Assembly (NCBI GenBank): GCA_024277255.1
Contig: JAJRVQ010000087.1
Span: forward strand, 62,001-126,000
Length of the DNA stretch: 64,000 nucleotides
DNA from: Acidobacteriota bacterium
Lineage (GTDB): Bacteria; Acidobacteriota; Thermoanaerobaculia; Multivoradales; SZUA-115
Reading direction: 5' to 3'
A program made the position numbers and the translations under genes. The notes below the pieces were generated by a model that worked only from the letters and a program-made list of their open reading frames with translations, was not told the DNA's origin and made no database searches. Below are positions 52,609 through 63,670 of this stretch, piece by piece (position 1 is the stretch's first letter; every line of letters starts with the position of its first letter).

Positions 52609-53205
52609 ATGAACAAGAACCACGACCTTCAACTGGAATGGCTCAGCCATGAGCTCGATGGCGGGCTCGCCGCGGCGCAGCGCGTGCAGCTTAAGGCCAG
52701 CTTGGCGGGCAACGAAGAGCTGCGGCGCCAGCGCCTCGAACTTCGGCGTCTCGATAGCCTGCTGTCCAGCGCGCGCCTCCCGGTGGAAGCCGACTTCCAC
52801 CGCCGGGTCATGAAGTCGTTGCCGGCTGCCGGCTGGGAATCCCGGCACCCACTGAGCTGGCGCTGGGCGGTGGCCATTTTGTTGCTACTCGGCGGTTCTT
52901 CGGCAGCGCTGGTTGGCGCGGGCTCCGCCCAGGCGGTTCGCGGAGTGGCGGTGTTCAGCGCCGCGCGATCGGTGCTGGATCTGTTCGTCTCAAGCGCTCT
53001 TGCCGGGGCCGGTCTGTTGGCCGCCTCATGGAAGGGAATCGGCCTGGCCATGGGCGATCTCTTCTCCAAACCGGCGAGCTACGTCGGTCTGGCGGTTTTC
53101 GTCGTCCTGCTAAACTTGCTCTTCCTGTCGCTCTTGCGCGGTGGACGGCGAACTCCGCAGGGTGTCGCTGTCCGTGCCGGGGGGCGGCGCCACGACGACG
53201 GCTGA
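52609..53205 (+). CDS. Probable anti-sigma factor, one membrane helix region
   Basis: This 198-residue protein has an N-terminal helical region (LEWLSHELDGGLAAAQRVQLKASLAGNEELRRQRLELRRL, in pieces) that resembles anti-sigma domains but lacks the His-x3-Cys-x2-Cys zinc ligands of ZAS proteins. It then has two hydrophobic segments (WAVAILLLLGGSSAALVGAG and YVGLAVFVVLLNLLFLSLL) and a basic tail. Position directly after an ECF sigma gene supports the call. Start: ATG 52609 with GGAG upstream; the ATG 12 bases before is an alternative. The stop is followed by a bactofilin-like gene. Confidence 0.75.
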   Translation: MNKNHDLQLEWLSHELDGGLAAAQRVQLKASLAGNEELRRQRLELRRLDSLLSSARLPVEADFHRRVMKSLPAAGWESRHPLSWRWAVAILLLLGGSSAALVGAGSAQAVRGVAVFSAARSVLDLFVSSALAGAGLLAASWKGIGLAMGDLFSKPASYVGLAVFVVLLNLLFLSLLRGGRRTPQGVAVRAGGRRHDDG

Positions 53206-53215
53206 GCGAGCATTG

Positions 53216-54208
53216 ATGGGTAGAGCGATGACCCACACGGTGGTGACGGGAAGAGGGCCGATGGGCAACGTCGTCCTAGCCGGGGTTACGGTGTTGATCC
53301 TGTGCGCCGGCGGACTTTCGGCCTTCGCCGCCGAAGGCGAGTCCGATCACAGGCCGGCGGCGCAGGTGATCCACGCCGGTAGTGTGGTGCGCAACCAGGC
53401 GGTGGCGCTAGGTCGCGATCTCATCGTCGAGGGGCGGGTGGTGGGCGATGCCGTCGCCCTCAACGGGCAGGTGCGCGTCGAAGGTGAGGTGGAGGGAGAC
53501 ATCATCGTCCTCGGTGGCGCGGTCCATCTCGCCTCCACGGCTCGGGTGGGAGGCGATGTCTTCGTCTTGGGCGGCGCCATCGAGACGGCACCGGGAGCGA
53601 TCATCGCCGGCCGCTCCGTGGCCTACCCCAGCGCATCGAAAGCCTGGATGACACTGCTCGAAGGGCCGGAGCTAGGCGTCTCTGCCTCGTCGCCCCTGGT
53701 GTTGGGCGCCAAACTAGCTCTGACCACCGCCTGGATGGCGCTGGTGCTCATCTTCACCGCCGCCGCCGGAAGACAGGTCCTGTCGATCTCCGAGGCCGTC
53801 GTGGTGGAGCCGTTTCGCTGCTTCTGGGTCGGTTTGACCAGCATCTTGGCGATGGTGATGACCGCTCTTTTCTTCAACCTGTTCAGCGGCGCGCTGGTGG
53901 GGATTCCGTTGATTTTGTTGGTGGTCTTCTTTGCCGTCTTGCTCAAGCTGTGGGGCATGGTGGCGGCCTTCCACGCACTGGGCAGCTGGCTGGGAAACCG
54001 AGTGTTGAAACGCCGGCTCTCCCCACTCAACGCCGCCGTTGCCGGCCTCCTCGTCCTATCCGCCATCAAACTAATCCCCATCGCCGGCCTCCTCGTCTGG
54101 CACGGCGCCACCTTCATCGGCGTCGGCGCTGCCCTGGTCACCAAGCTAGGCCGCCGCGAACGCTGGTTCGACCTGGCGGAGTTGGAAGGGGTTCCCGGGC
54201 GGGCTTGA
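53216..54208 (+). CDS. Bactofilin-like / polymer-forming repeat membrane protein
   Basis: This protein of about 330 residues has a signal peptide or first helix (VLAGVTVLILCAGGLSAFAAEG), then a right-handed beta-solenoid of short repeats (HAGSVVRNQAVALGRDLIVEGRVVGDAVALNGQVRVEGEVEGDIIVLGGAVHLASTARVGGDVFVLGGAIE, in parts) like bactofilin/DUF342-type polymers, and four or more hydrophobic helices in the C-terminal half. Such proteins occur behind ECF sigma/anti-sigma pairs and may form membrane-linked assemblies. The exact start (53216 or 53228) is uncertain. Function unknown. Confidence 0.78.
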   Translation: MGRAMTHTVVTGRGPMGNVVLAGVTVLILCAGGLSAFAAEGESDHRPAAQVIHAGSVVRNQAVALGRDLIVEGRVVGDAVALNGQVRVEGEVEGDIIVLGGAVHLASTARVGGDVFVLGGAIETAPGAIIAGRSVAYPSASKAWMTLLEGPELGVSASSPLVLGAKLALTTAWMALVLIFTAAAGRQVLSISEAVVVEPFRCFWVGLTSILAMVMTALFFNLFSGALVGIPLILLVVFFAVLLKLWGMVAAFHALGSWLGNRVLKRRLSPLNAAVAGLLVLSAIKLIPIAGLLVWHGATFIGVGAALVTKLGRRERWFDLAELEGVPGRA

Positions 54209-54273
54209 AGGGGGCTCTACCGGGAGCGTCCTGAGTTCGAAGTGGACCAATGAAGACCGGAGGAAAGGGGTTC

Positions 54274-55026
54274 TCAACCCTGAATCTCCCGGCTCTCCCG
54301 TGATTGCATTGATCGATGATCGTGGACCGGTGCAGGTGTGAGGCTGTCGGTGCCCTCGCCGTGCACCAGGAAGAAGTCCCGTCGAACTTGCCAGGCGGTG
54401 GCGAACGAACCGTAGGCTCGGCGGGCGATCTCGGCGGCGCTGAGGCTTGGGTCTTGAGTGAGTGCGGCCCACATGTCGGCGCGGTAGGTCGGTCCCATCA
54501 TCACGCGGTGGCGGAAGGCCAGATGGCGTTGGCAAAGCTCGGTGGGGCTGGCGATGTCGACGGCCCGGTTGCGCAGCACGCCCGCCGGGACTCGCAATGG
54601 CGTGCCTTTGAATCGCTCGTCTTCGCCGTGCCGATGAAGTTGGAAGTCAGTGCCCACTCTTAGGAGGTCGATGCGGGGGCCTTGATGCGAGGGCACCAGG
54701 CGCGAGAAGCGTCGGTCGCGTGCTTGCCATGAAGCCAGCGCGCTCCACAGGGTGCGGACTCTCGGCGAGCGGTGATCGCGCACGATGCGCACGAGGCGGT
54801 CGGCATTCACCCAAGGGGCGTGCACGCCGAACCAGGTTACGAGCATTGAAAGCACGCGCAGGTCGTCGTTGACCATGCCGGCTTCCGAGGCGAAGAGCAG
54901 GGTGTCTTCGATGTTGGCGCCCGGGAGTGGATGGGCGGCGAAGCGAATGCCGATGCCGACCATGGCGCTTGTGAGCCATTCGTCGTCGGGCCGTTCCTTG
55001 GGAAGGATGGTTCGTCTAAAGCTCAG
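54274..55026 (-). CDS. Winged-helix protein of a probable toxin-antitoxin locus (AbiEi/DUF6036-partner-like)
   Basis: This protein of about 229-250 residues has an all-helical first half (DDLRVLSMLVTWFGVHAPWVNADRLVRIV), a beta-containing middle, and a C-terminal winged-helix-like unit (PSLSAAEIARRAYGSFATAWQVRRDF). I could not place it in a named family with certainty. Its upstream neighbour on the same strand is a 42-codon remnant, and an operator-like palindrome precedes both. The family pattern continues upstream of the ATG at 54963 (LPKERPDDEWLTSA), and a CTG at 55026 with AGGAG eight bases before it could be the real start. It may be the antitoxin or regulator of a nucleotidyltransferase toxin. 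Confidence in the ORF is good, in the role modest. Confidence 0.6.
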   Translation of the reverse strand: MSFRRTILPKERPDDEWLTSAMVGIGIRFAAHPLPGANIEDTLLFASEAGMVNDDLRVLSMLVTWFGVHAPWVNADRLVRIVRDHRSPRVRTLWSALASWQARDRRFSRLVPSHQGPRIDLLRVGTDFQLHRHGEDERFKGTPLRVPAGVLRNRAVDIASPTELCQRHLAFRHRVMMGPTYRADMWAALTQDPSLSAAEIARRAYGSFATAWQVRRDFFLVHGEGTDSLTPAPVHDHRSMQSRESREIQG

Positions 55027-55144
55027 GGTCGAGTCTCCTGGCGAGGTCCTCCAGCACGGTGTCTACGTGTCGCGGCCAGTCGGGGTTGACGTCTCGCTCG
55101 GCGAGGAAGCGGTCGAAACGCTCGATGGTCTCCTTTGGTTTCAT
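55016..55144 (-). CDS. 42-codon ORF, probable internally deleted nucleotidyltransferase (toxin remnant)
   Basis: The peptide has an N-terminal ETIERFDRFLAER helix and a C-terminal NPDWPRHVDTVLEDLARRL helix. I recall both as the first and last parts of the DUF6036-type nucleotidyltransferases found with wing-helix partners, where 150-200 residues lie between them. Here they are joined directly, as after an in-frame deletion. The catalytic GG...D-x-D core is absent. The ORF starts one base after a 25-bp palindrome and has a leaderless-type promoter; it overlaps the following gene by one or more codons. It could also be a short regulatory peptide. Confidence 0.5.
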   Translation of the reverse strand: MKPKETIERFDRFLAERDVNPDWPRHVDTVLEDLARRLDPEL

Positions 55145-55145
55145 C

Positions 55146-55170
55146 GCGGTATCAGATTAACTGATACCGC
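55146..55170. promoter_or_regulatory. Operator-like 25-bp palindrome over the -10 box of the probable TA locus
   Basis: GCGGTATCAG, ATTAA and CTGATACCGC form perfect 10-bp arms around five bases. On the minus strand it covers the -10 box TAATCT (55159-55154) and reaches the base before the ATG of the 42-codon ORF. Overlap of operator and promoter is typical of autoregulated toxin-antitoxin genes. Confidence 0.7.
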
Positions 55171-55182
55171 TGTCTTCGTCAA
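55154..55182 (-). promoter_or_regulatory. Promoter of the probable TA locus
   Basis: TTGACG (55182-55177), exactly 17 bases, and TAATCT (55159-55154), then nine bases to the ATG. There is no Shine-Dalgarno, so the transcript is probably leaderless. Confidence 0.6.
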
Positions 55183-55238
55183 GAGGACGGCCTCCGCGTG
55201 GCTGAGGTGAGCGTCCGGCACCAGGCATCGCTTTCACC

Positions 55239-55267
55239 TTGACCCTCCGAGGGCAATCCCGTACCCT
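55239..55267 (+). promoter_or_regulatory. Promoter of the 3-hydroxyacyl-CoA dehydrogenase gene
   Basis: TTGACC (55239-55244), 17 bases and TACCCT (55262-55267) lie 41 bases before the start. The leader carries a strong GGAGG and a run of T, so this gene uses a normal ribosome-binding site, unlike the leaderless group. Confidence 0.55.
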
Positions 55268-55308
55268 GCCCACAGGTCGTTTTGCGGCTTTTTTTTGGAG
55301 GTTTTCTC

Positions 55309-56181
<873 letters not shown>

Positions 56182-56194
56182 GGAACTCTCGGTC

Positions 56195-58027
56195 GTGCTC
56201 TGTCAGGTTTGTAGTGCCAAGAATCCGTCCGAAGCGGAGTTTTGCCGGCGTTGTCACCAGAAACTGCTCGTCCTCTCGGGAATCGCCGAGGAGGAGTACG
56301 AGGAGAGTTTGGAGGAGAATTTCTCCTTCGACGAACATCTGCTGGAGCGGATCTCGGTGCTCGAAGAGGCGGTCCAGCGCACGGCGGACACCGTGCGCCA
56401 TCTGCTCAACGCTCTGCGCAAGCAAGAGCGCAGCATTCTGGTCAACCAGAGTGGGCTGGAGACGGTGCGCGAGCTGATGGCCGAGAAAGAGGTCGTCGGC
56501 GGTGAGGAGTGGGATGAGCGCTGGCAGACGAAGATGGACTATCAGCTCCTGGCGCTGGAGAAGCGGGAACGGTTCGTGGCCGTCAAGGATCGCATCTTCG
56601 CCCTCTACCAGGGCAAGCGGCGGCGCGCCTTCCTGGAGCTCCTGGAGGATGCCGAGTACGCCCTTTTCGCCTTTGACGTCGAGCGTGCCGTGGCCTGTTT
56701 GGAGGAAGCTTTCCGCCTCGACCGCGAGAACTACGAGTTGGCCTACTTCCTCGGCGAGGTCTACTTCAACGAGGCCAAGGCCGAGCAGGCTCTGGAGTAC
56801 TTCTCGCGCCTTCTCGAGATCAAACCGGATCACTATGAGGGGTTGGTTTTTTCCGGGGTGATTCACCATGAGCATGGCGACGACCGCCGGGCCGAGGACT
56901 TTCTCAAGCGGGCGGTGGCTCTCTACTCCGAGGCCTTCTTGCCCAACTTCAGTCTGGGGGCGGTCTACGCCGGAAGTGGCGAGCTGTCGCGGGCGGTGCT
57001 GTTTCTCGAACGAGCTGTGGCGGCGGATGCTCTGCCGCAGGCGTTGTTCATGCTGGGGCGCTGCTACTACGAGATGGGCAAGCCGAGCCGGTCGATCACC
57101 TCGCTGCGCGAGGCGGTGCGGCGGGATCCGGCCTTCGAGGAGGCGCATCACCTGCTGGGACTGGCCTATCTGGACCGCCGGTGGAATCGCAAGGCCTTGG
57201 AGAGTTTCCGTGCCGCCCAACGGCTGAACCCGAAGAAGATGAGGTACCACGACCTGGTGCACTATCTCTCCGGACATGCCGCGTCGCCCTTGCCCGAGGT
57301 GGGAGCCCGGGCCGGCGAGTTGCTGGCTGAGGGCGAAATGCGGCTGAGCGTCGAGGACCTCAAGGGTGCCCAGCGCAGCTTCGATCAGGCGCTGGAGATC
57401 GAACCCGAGAACCCGACTCTGCTCATGTCCTACGCCATGCTCTGCCTACAGCTCAACCGCAGCCAAGAAATCGAGGCGGTGACGCGCAAGGTACTCGATT
57501 CCGATCCGCCGGAAATGTTGGAGGCGACGGCTTGCGCGACCTTGATCGCCGCTTTGCGCAGCCAGGGCAAGTACCGGGAAGGCAACCGGATCGGAAGGCG
57601 GTTGCTGGCCAAGGAGCGCTCCAACTTCACCAAGACCATCGGGTACTACGAGATGGCCTACAACCTGGCCGAGATGGAAGAAGATCTCGACCGGGCCTTG
57701 GAGTATGCTCGCTGCTCGCTGGAGCTGTCGCCGGAGGAGTTGAAGCAATTCCCTCTCGCCGCCCTCGGTTGGGTGCACTACAAGCGCCAAGAGTTCGAGC
57801 AGGCGATCGACTGCTTGACCCGTTCGAGCGAGTACGGCTCCTCCTCGACCACTTTGACTCACCTCGGCATGGCGCTGCTGGCCAGTGGGGCCGAAGAGGA
57901 AGCGCGCGGAGTGCTGGCCCATGCCGGTTCCTTGAGTCCGCGCGGCGAAGCGCTCGAAGAGAAGATGATGGCCTTCATGAAAGACAGCCGCCGCCTGGCC
58001 GAGCGGGCTCAGCGGCGCAAGAAATAG
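56195..58027 (+). CDS. Zinc-ribbon and TPR-repeat protein
   Basis: This 610-residue cytoplasmic protein opens with a zinc ribbon (CQVCSAKNPSEAEFCRRCHQK, two CxxC pairs at residues 3-6 and 18-21). A long acidic/amphipathic helix follows (about 30-130), then about ten TPR units (for example LAYFLGEVYFNEAKAEQALEYFSRLLEIKPD, LFMLGRCYYEMGKPSRSITSLREAVRRDP, in parts). It is probably a scaffold. Start: GTG 56195, directly followed by the first Cys; earlier in-frame starts lie inside the dehydrogenase gene. It begins 13 bases after that gene, so it may be co-transcribed; proS follows after 53 bases. Function unknown. Confidence 0.8.
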   Translation: MLCQVCSAKNPSEAEFCRRCHQKLLVLSGIAEEEYEESLEENFSFDEHLLERISVLEEAVQRTADTVRHLLNALRKQERSILVNQSGLETVRELMAEKEVVGGEEWDERWQTKMDYQLLALEKRERFVAVKDRIFALYQGKRRRAFLELLEDAEYALFAFDVERAVACLEEAFRLDRENYELAYFLGEVYFNEAKAEQALEYFSRLLEIKPDHYEGLVFSGVIHHEHGDDRRAEDFLKRAVALYSEAFLPNFSLGAVYAGSGELSRAVLFLERAVAADALPQALFMLGRCYYEMGKPSRSITSLREAVRRDPAFEEAHHLLGLAYLDRRWNRKALESFRAAQRLNPKKMRYHDLVHYLSGHAASPLPEVGARAGELLAEGEMRLSVEDLKGAQRSFDQALEIEPENPTLLMSYAMLCLQLNRSQEIEAVTRKVLDSDPPEMLEATACATLIAALRSQGKYREGNRIGRRLLAKERSNFTKTIGYYEMAYNLAEMEEDLDRALEYARCSLELSPEELKQFPLAALGWVHYKRQEFEQAIDCLTRSSEYGSSSTTLTHLGMALLASGAEEEARGVLAHAGSLSPRGEALEEKMMAFMKDSRRLAERAQRRKK

Positions 58028-58080
58028 GTTTCGTTCCACCCCTTTACCCCGCCACAGTTCGAGATCGATGGGAGCCCACG

Positions 58081-59793
<1,713 letters not shown>

Positions 59794-59817
59794 AGCACCC
59801 CTGTGCAGGCGGCGGCT

Positions 59818-62130
59818 TCAGTGGGCGGCGAGCTTGATCCTGGGTAGATCGATCGGCTCCAGCGAGTCGCTGCCTTCGGTAAGCCGGTAGAAGCGGTTCA
59901 TCGCCACATCCTTGAAGGTCTGCACCGTCTTGCTGCCCGGCCAGCGTATGGTGATGGACTCGATGCGTTGGGCATCCCCCAGACCGATCTCCTGACGCAG
60001 CGTCGAGGCGCCGAAGGACCCTCCCGTGCCGGCCAGGATGTGGATGGTGCGGCTCTCCTTTTGGCGGGTCCGGACCGTCACCGCGATCCTCGCCCCGACG
60101 CCGCTGCGGTTGGCCTTGGTGCCGACTAGCTTGAGAGTGACCCAGCCGTTCGTCGTGCCCGGATTCTCGAACAGGGCATTGAAGAAGGGATCGGCGGGAT
60201 AGGCGCCGCCCAGCTGCTCGAAGACATCTTGGTCGCCATCGTTGTCGATGTCGGAGAAGGCGATGCCGTGTCCCTTTTGCAGCACGCCGAAACTGCTGGC
60301 GAACGTGATGTCGTGCAGCTTCTTGCCGCCGTCGTTCTTGAGCAGGACGTTGGGCATCAGCGCGGTGAGGTCGGGAACACCGGTTCCGAGATAGATGTCG
60401 AGCCAACCGTCATTGTCGAGGTCGCCGTAGTTGGAGCCCATGGGCAGCAACGGGCGCTTCAAACCGACCTGCGCCGAAATATCGACGAAGCGGCCGCCGA
60501 CATTGCGGTAAAGGACCGGGTGGCCCGCTGCCTCGTCAGGTAGAGCTTCGGGACAACAGTAGGAAGCCGCGACTTTCCACACATCCGAGCCATAGTCGGC
60601 GACGAAGAGATCGAGGTCTCCATCGTTGTCGTAGTCGAAGAACCAGCTGGCGAAACTGTTGAACGGACCGGCAACACCGAGGGCGGGAGCGATGTCGGTG
60701 AAGGTGCCGCCGTTGTTGCGGTAGAGCCGGTTGTGGCCCATGTTGGAGACGTAGAGATCGAGGTCACCATCTTCGTCGTAGTCGCCCCAACTCGCCGACT
60801 TGGCGAAGCTGAAGTTCTGCACTCCGGCGGCAGCGGCGACATCGACGAAGGTGCCGTCGCCCCGGTTGCGAAAGAGTTGTGACGGGAACTCCAGGCCGGT
60901 GTCGGCCTCGTTGCCGATATAGAGATCGAGATCACCGTCGCCGTCGTAATCGCCCCAGGAGGCGGCCTGGGTGGGAAAGGCCGGCCCGGCCAAGCCGGCG
61001 CTTTGGGTCACGTCGACGAAGCGGCCGCTGGCCTCGCGCAACTCGTTGCGCAGGAGGGAGTTGGTGACCCGGCCCTGCTCGCCCCTCCAGGCGCCGCGCA
61101 TCACGAGTATGTCGAGGTCGCCGTCGTTGTCGTAGTCGGCCGGCGCCATGTTGAGGCCGCCGAACTGACTGTCCAGCGCCCAGCTGGATGCCACGTTGGA
61201 GAAGGTCCCGTCCCCGTTGTTGCGGAAGGCCTTCATCGGGCCGCAAGGATCCCAGGTCGAGGTCACCACGTCGAGCAGACCGTCACCGTCAAAGTCGTCG
61301 ACCACGGCACCGCCGGCAAGATCGAGTACGTCGATACCCAGCTCGCCGGCGATGTTCCTCCACTTCGGGAAGGGCGCTTGTGGAGTGAAGGCGCCGGGAG
61401 GAAGTCGGTAGCGTTGGGGAACACCGGCCGGATAGTCGTCGGCCAACATGCGGCTGAGCACCAGTAGCCACTGAGCCAGCGGGTCGGAGCGGTTGGCCAG
61501 GACCTTGAGCAGGTGTTCGCCGGCTTGGTGTGTGTGATCCCGCTTGCTGTGCAGGCTCTCAGGGCCGACCGGCAGGGTACAGTTTGCCGCTTCGTGGCCG
61601 AAGTGAGTGGAATGGCTGAGGATGCAGTTCTCGTCCTCGGCTCGTCGCATGTGGGAAAGGCCGAGGTCGAGGTGCAGTTGCTCGATCACCTCTGCCGGCA
61701 TCTGGTTGCTTTGGGCGATGGCGAATGCGGCGTCGAGCAGTTCGATCGAGCGCAGCGAATCGCCCAGGCGGCGAAACTCGATCGCCAGGCGCCCCCGGAT
61801 GCCCACCTGCAGGGCCGGCGACAGATCGGGCTGCTGCAAGCGCTCTTGGAGATCGTCGATGATCGACCTGCCGAAAAAGAGATCGTCGCTCGCCGCTTGC
61901 TGGTCGCAGATCGCCTGGAACTTGGCGCGCGTCTGAGCGGGGGTCGGGTTGACCGTGACGGGCTTGGCTGAGGCTTCTTCCGAGTCTTGCGCAGAGGCTT
62001 CCACAGAGTCTTCCGCATTGTCCTTCGCAGCGTCCTCTGACAAGGCGGGCGTTGGCTCTTGTGGCTGCGCCGCGAGCGGTAGAGATGCTGCCACGGCGAA
62101 CACCAGGATCGCAATCTTGGCGCGGGTCAT
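59818..62130 (-). CDS. CRTAC1-type FG-GAP protein with TPR-like N terminus and ASPIC/UnbV domain
   Basis: This 770-residue exported protein has a signal peptide (IAILVFAVAASLPLAAQPQ), an acidic low-complexity stretch rich in Ala/Glu/Asp/Ser, a helical TPR-like segment (about 65-200), then a propeller of FG-GAP/VCBS repeats with calcium loops (DFDGDGLLDVV, DYDNDGDLDILV, DYDGDGDLDLYIG, DYDEDGDLDLYVS, DLDNDGWLDIYLG, DIDNDGDQDVF) and a C-terminal ASPIC/UnbV domain (NGWVTLKLVGTKANRSGVGARI, IRWPGSKTVQTFKDV). It is the paralogue of two other genes in the window, and is larger. It starts four bases after the CorC/HlyC gene with GGAG upstream, so it is co-transcribed with it. Confidence 0.88.
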   Translation of the reverse strand: MTRAKIAILVFAVAASLPLAAQPQEPTPALSEDAAKDNAEDSVEASAQDSEEASAKPVTVNPTPAQTRAKFQAICDQQAASDDLFFGRSIIDDLQERLQQPDLSPALQVGIRGRLAIEFRRLGDSLRSIELLDAAFAIAQSNQMPAEVIEQLHLDLGLSHMRRAEDENCILSHSTHFGHEAANCTLPVGPESLHSKRDHTHQAGEHLLKVLANRSDPLAQWLLVLSRMLADDYPAGVPQRYRLPPGAFTPQAPFPKWRNIAGELGIDVLDLAGGAVVDDFDGDGLLDVVTSTWDPCGPMKAFRNNGDGTFSNVASSWALDSQFGGLNMAPADYDNDGDLDILVMRGAWRGEQGRVTNSLLRNELREASGRFVDVTQSAGLAGPAFPTQAASWGDYDGDGDLDLYIGNEADTGLEFPSQLFRNRGDGTFVDVAAAAGVQNFSFAKSASWGDYDEDGDLDLYVSNMGHNRLYRNNGGTFTDIAPALGVAGPFNSFASWFFDYDNDGDLDLFVADYGSDVWKVAASYCCPEALPDEAAGHPVLYRNVGGRFVDISAQVGLKRPLLPMGSNYGDLDNDGWLDIYLGTGVPDLTALMPNVLLKNDGGKKLHDITFASSFGVLQKGHGIAFSDIDNDGDQDVFEQLGGAYPADPFFNALFENPGTTNGWVTLKLVGTKANRSGVGARIAVTVRTRQKESRTIHILAGTGGSFGASTLRQEIGLGDAQRIESITIRWPGSKTVQTFKDVAMNRFYRLTEGSDSLEPIDLPRIKLAAH

Positions 62131-62134
62131 TTTT

Positions 62135-63508
62135 CTACTCCTTGCTGTCCGAGGTCTCCGTGCTTTCCCGCGGGACTTTCACCCGCAGCTGAAGGATCCG
62201 ATTGTCCGCCACCTCGAGCACTTCGAGGGAGATCGAACTCAGCACCACACGCTCGCCGACCTCCGGCAGACGTCCCAACTCCGAAAGTACCAGACCGCCG
62301 ACGGTGTCATCGTCGCGGTCGGAGATCTCGATGCCGAGTTCGTCTTCGAGTTCGAGGATCAACACCGCGCCTGAGATCTGATAGACACCTTCTCCCTGCT
62401 CAACGATCTCCGGGCGCTCGGCATCGAACTCGTCTTGGATGTCGCCGACGATCTCTTCGATGACGTTCTCCAGGGTGACGATTCCACTAACCCCGCCGTA
62501 CTCGTCGAGGACCGCCGCGAAGTGCATTCGTTCGGCACGCATGCGCTTGAGCAGGCGGTCGAGGTTCAGGGTTTCAGGGACCATGGCGATGGGTCGCGAA
62601 ACCTGGCGCAGCGATTCGAGCGGCGAGGTTGCGCGGAAAAGGTCCTTGATGTGAATCATGCCGAAGACGCGGTCGAGGTCTCCCTCGCAGAGCGGGAAGC
62701 GAGTGTGACCGCTCTCCCGCGCCAGCTTGAGGTTGGTGTCGAGATCTTGATGCGTCGAGAGGAAGACGACATCGCCGCGGGGAACCATCACCTGGCGAGC
62801 GACGCGGCGCGACAACTCGAAGACGTTGTCGAGCAGGTCGCGTTTCTGTTCCGACAGCCGTGTGCTGCGCGGGTTGGCGAGCATCTGCCGCAGCTCTTCT
62901 TCGTCGTGCGCCATCTCGTGCTCGCTGGCAGGCTTGAGGCCGATCCAACTCAGCAGAGTGGAAGAGGAGAGGTTGAGAAGCCACATCAGGGGGTAGGTGG
63001 CCTTGAAGAAGATCCACATCGGGATCGAGGTCCACAGCGCGGTGGGCTCAGGTTTGCGAATAGCCAGAGTCTTTGGCGCCAATTCGCCCACCACGACGTG
63101 CAGCACGGTGATAATCGAGAAGGCGAGAACGATGCGCAGGCTGTGGATGATCGATTCCGTCATCCCGGGGATGTGGATCAGGAGTCGTTCCAACGGGGAG
63201 AGCAGCCAGGCGAAAGCCGGCTCACCGACCCAGCCCAAGGCGAGGCTGGCCAGGGTGATCCCGATCTGGGAGGCGGAGAGGTAGGCATCGAGGTTGTCGA
63301 CCATGCTCCGCGCGATCTTGCCTCGCCTATCTCCGCGGGCGACGTAAGGGTCGATCTGCGTCGGCCGGACCTTGACCAGAGCGAACTCGGTGGCGACGAA
63401 GAAGCCGTTGATCAAGACCAGCAGGATTCCGATCAGGATCGCCAACCACGGGTTGAGTTCCAGCCCACCGCCAGCGCTGGCGACGATATTCACCGAGGTG
63501 AGAGTCAT
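62135..63508 (-). CDS. CorC/HlyC (CNNM)-type hemolysin-family membrane protein
   Basis: This 457-residue protein has the three-part CNNM/CorC architecture: an N-terminal DUF21 membrane domain with about four helices (including LAILIGILLVLINGFFVATEFALVKVR and GELAPKTLAIRKPE), a CBS pair (about 215-340; PRGDVVFLSTHQDLD and DEYGGVSGIVTLENVIEEIVGDIQDEFD) and a C-terminal CorC_HlyC domain (about 355-440; RDDDTVGGLVLSELGRLP). Members export Mg2+ or Co2+ or help their transport. The ATG at 63508 is chosen; a TTG 105 bases earlier extends it with a non-family tail. It is the first gene before the CRTAC1 gene. Confidence 0.92.
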   Translation of the reverse strand: MTLTSVNIVASAGGGLELNPWLAILIGILLVLINGFFVATEFALVKVRPTQIDPYVARGDRRGKIARSMVDNLDAYLSASQIGITLASLALGWVGEPAFAWLLSPLERLLIHIPGMTESIIHSLRIVLAFSIITVLHVVVGELAPKTLAIRKPEPTALWTSIPMWIFFKATYPLMWLLNLSSSTLLSWIGLKPASEHEMAHDEEELRQMLANPRSTRLSEQKRDLLDNVFELSRRVARQVMVPRGDVVFLSTHQDLDTNLKLARESGHTRFPLCEGDLDRVFGMIHIKDLFRATSPLESLRQVSRPIAMVPETLNLDRLLKRMRAERMHFAAVLDEYGGVSGIVTLENVIEEIVGDIQDEFDAERPEIVEQGEGVYQISGAVLILELEDELGIEISDRDDDTVGGLVLSELGRLPEVGERVVLSSISLEVLEVADNRILQLRVKVPRESTETSDSKE

Positions 63509-63658
63509 CACGCCAAGGCCACCGGCAAGAATCCGAGGAAGAAGAATAGGCGCGCGGAAGTGGCGCCGGAGCGCATGCTGGGTAGCGGAGGGTCGTCCAT
63601 AGCTGGAAGCCAAAGCTTAGCATGTGCGGGCGGGTGGTTCACCGGCGGCGGGGCCGGC

Positions 63659-63664
63659 TATACT
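63659..63664 (+). promoter_or_regulatory. TATACT -10 box next to the third CRTAC1 gene
   Basis: TATACT ends six bases before the GTG start at 63671, with no Shine-Dalgarno between them; the layout matches the other CRTAC1 promoter (45618). No clear -35 box is seen. Confidence 0.4.
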
Positions 63665-63670
63665 GCCGCG

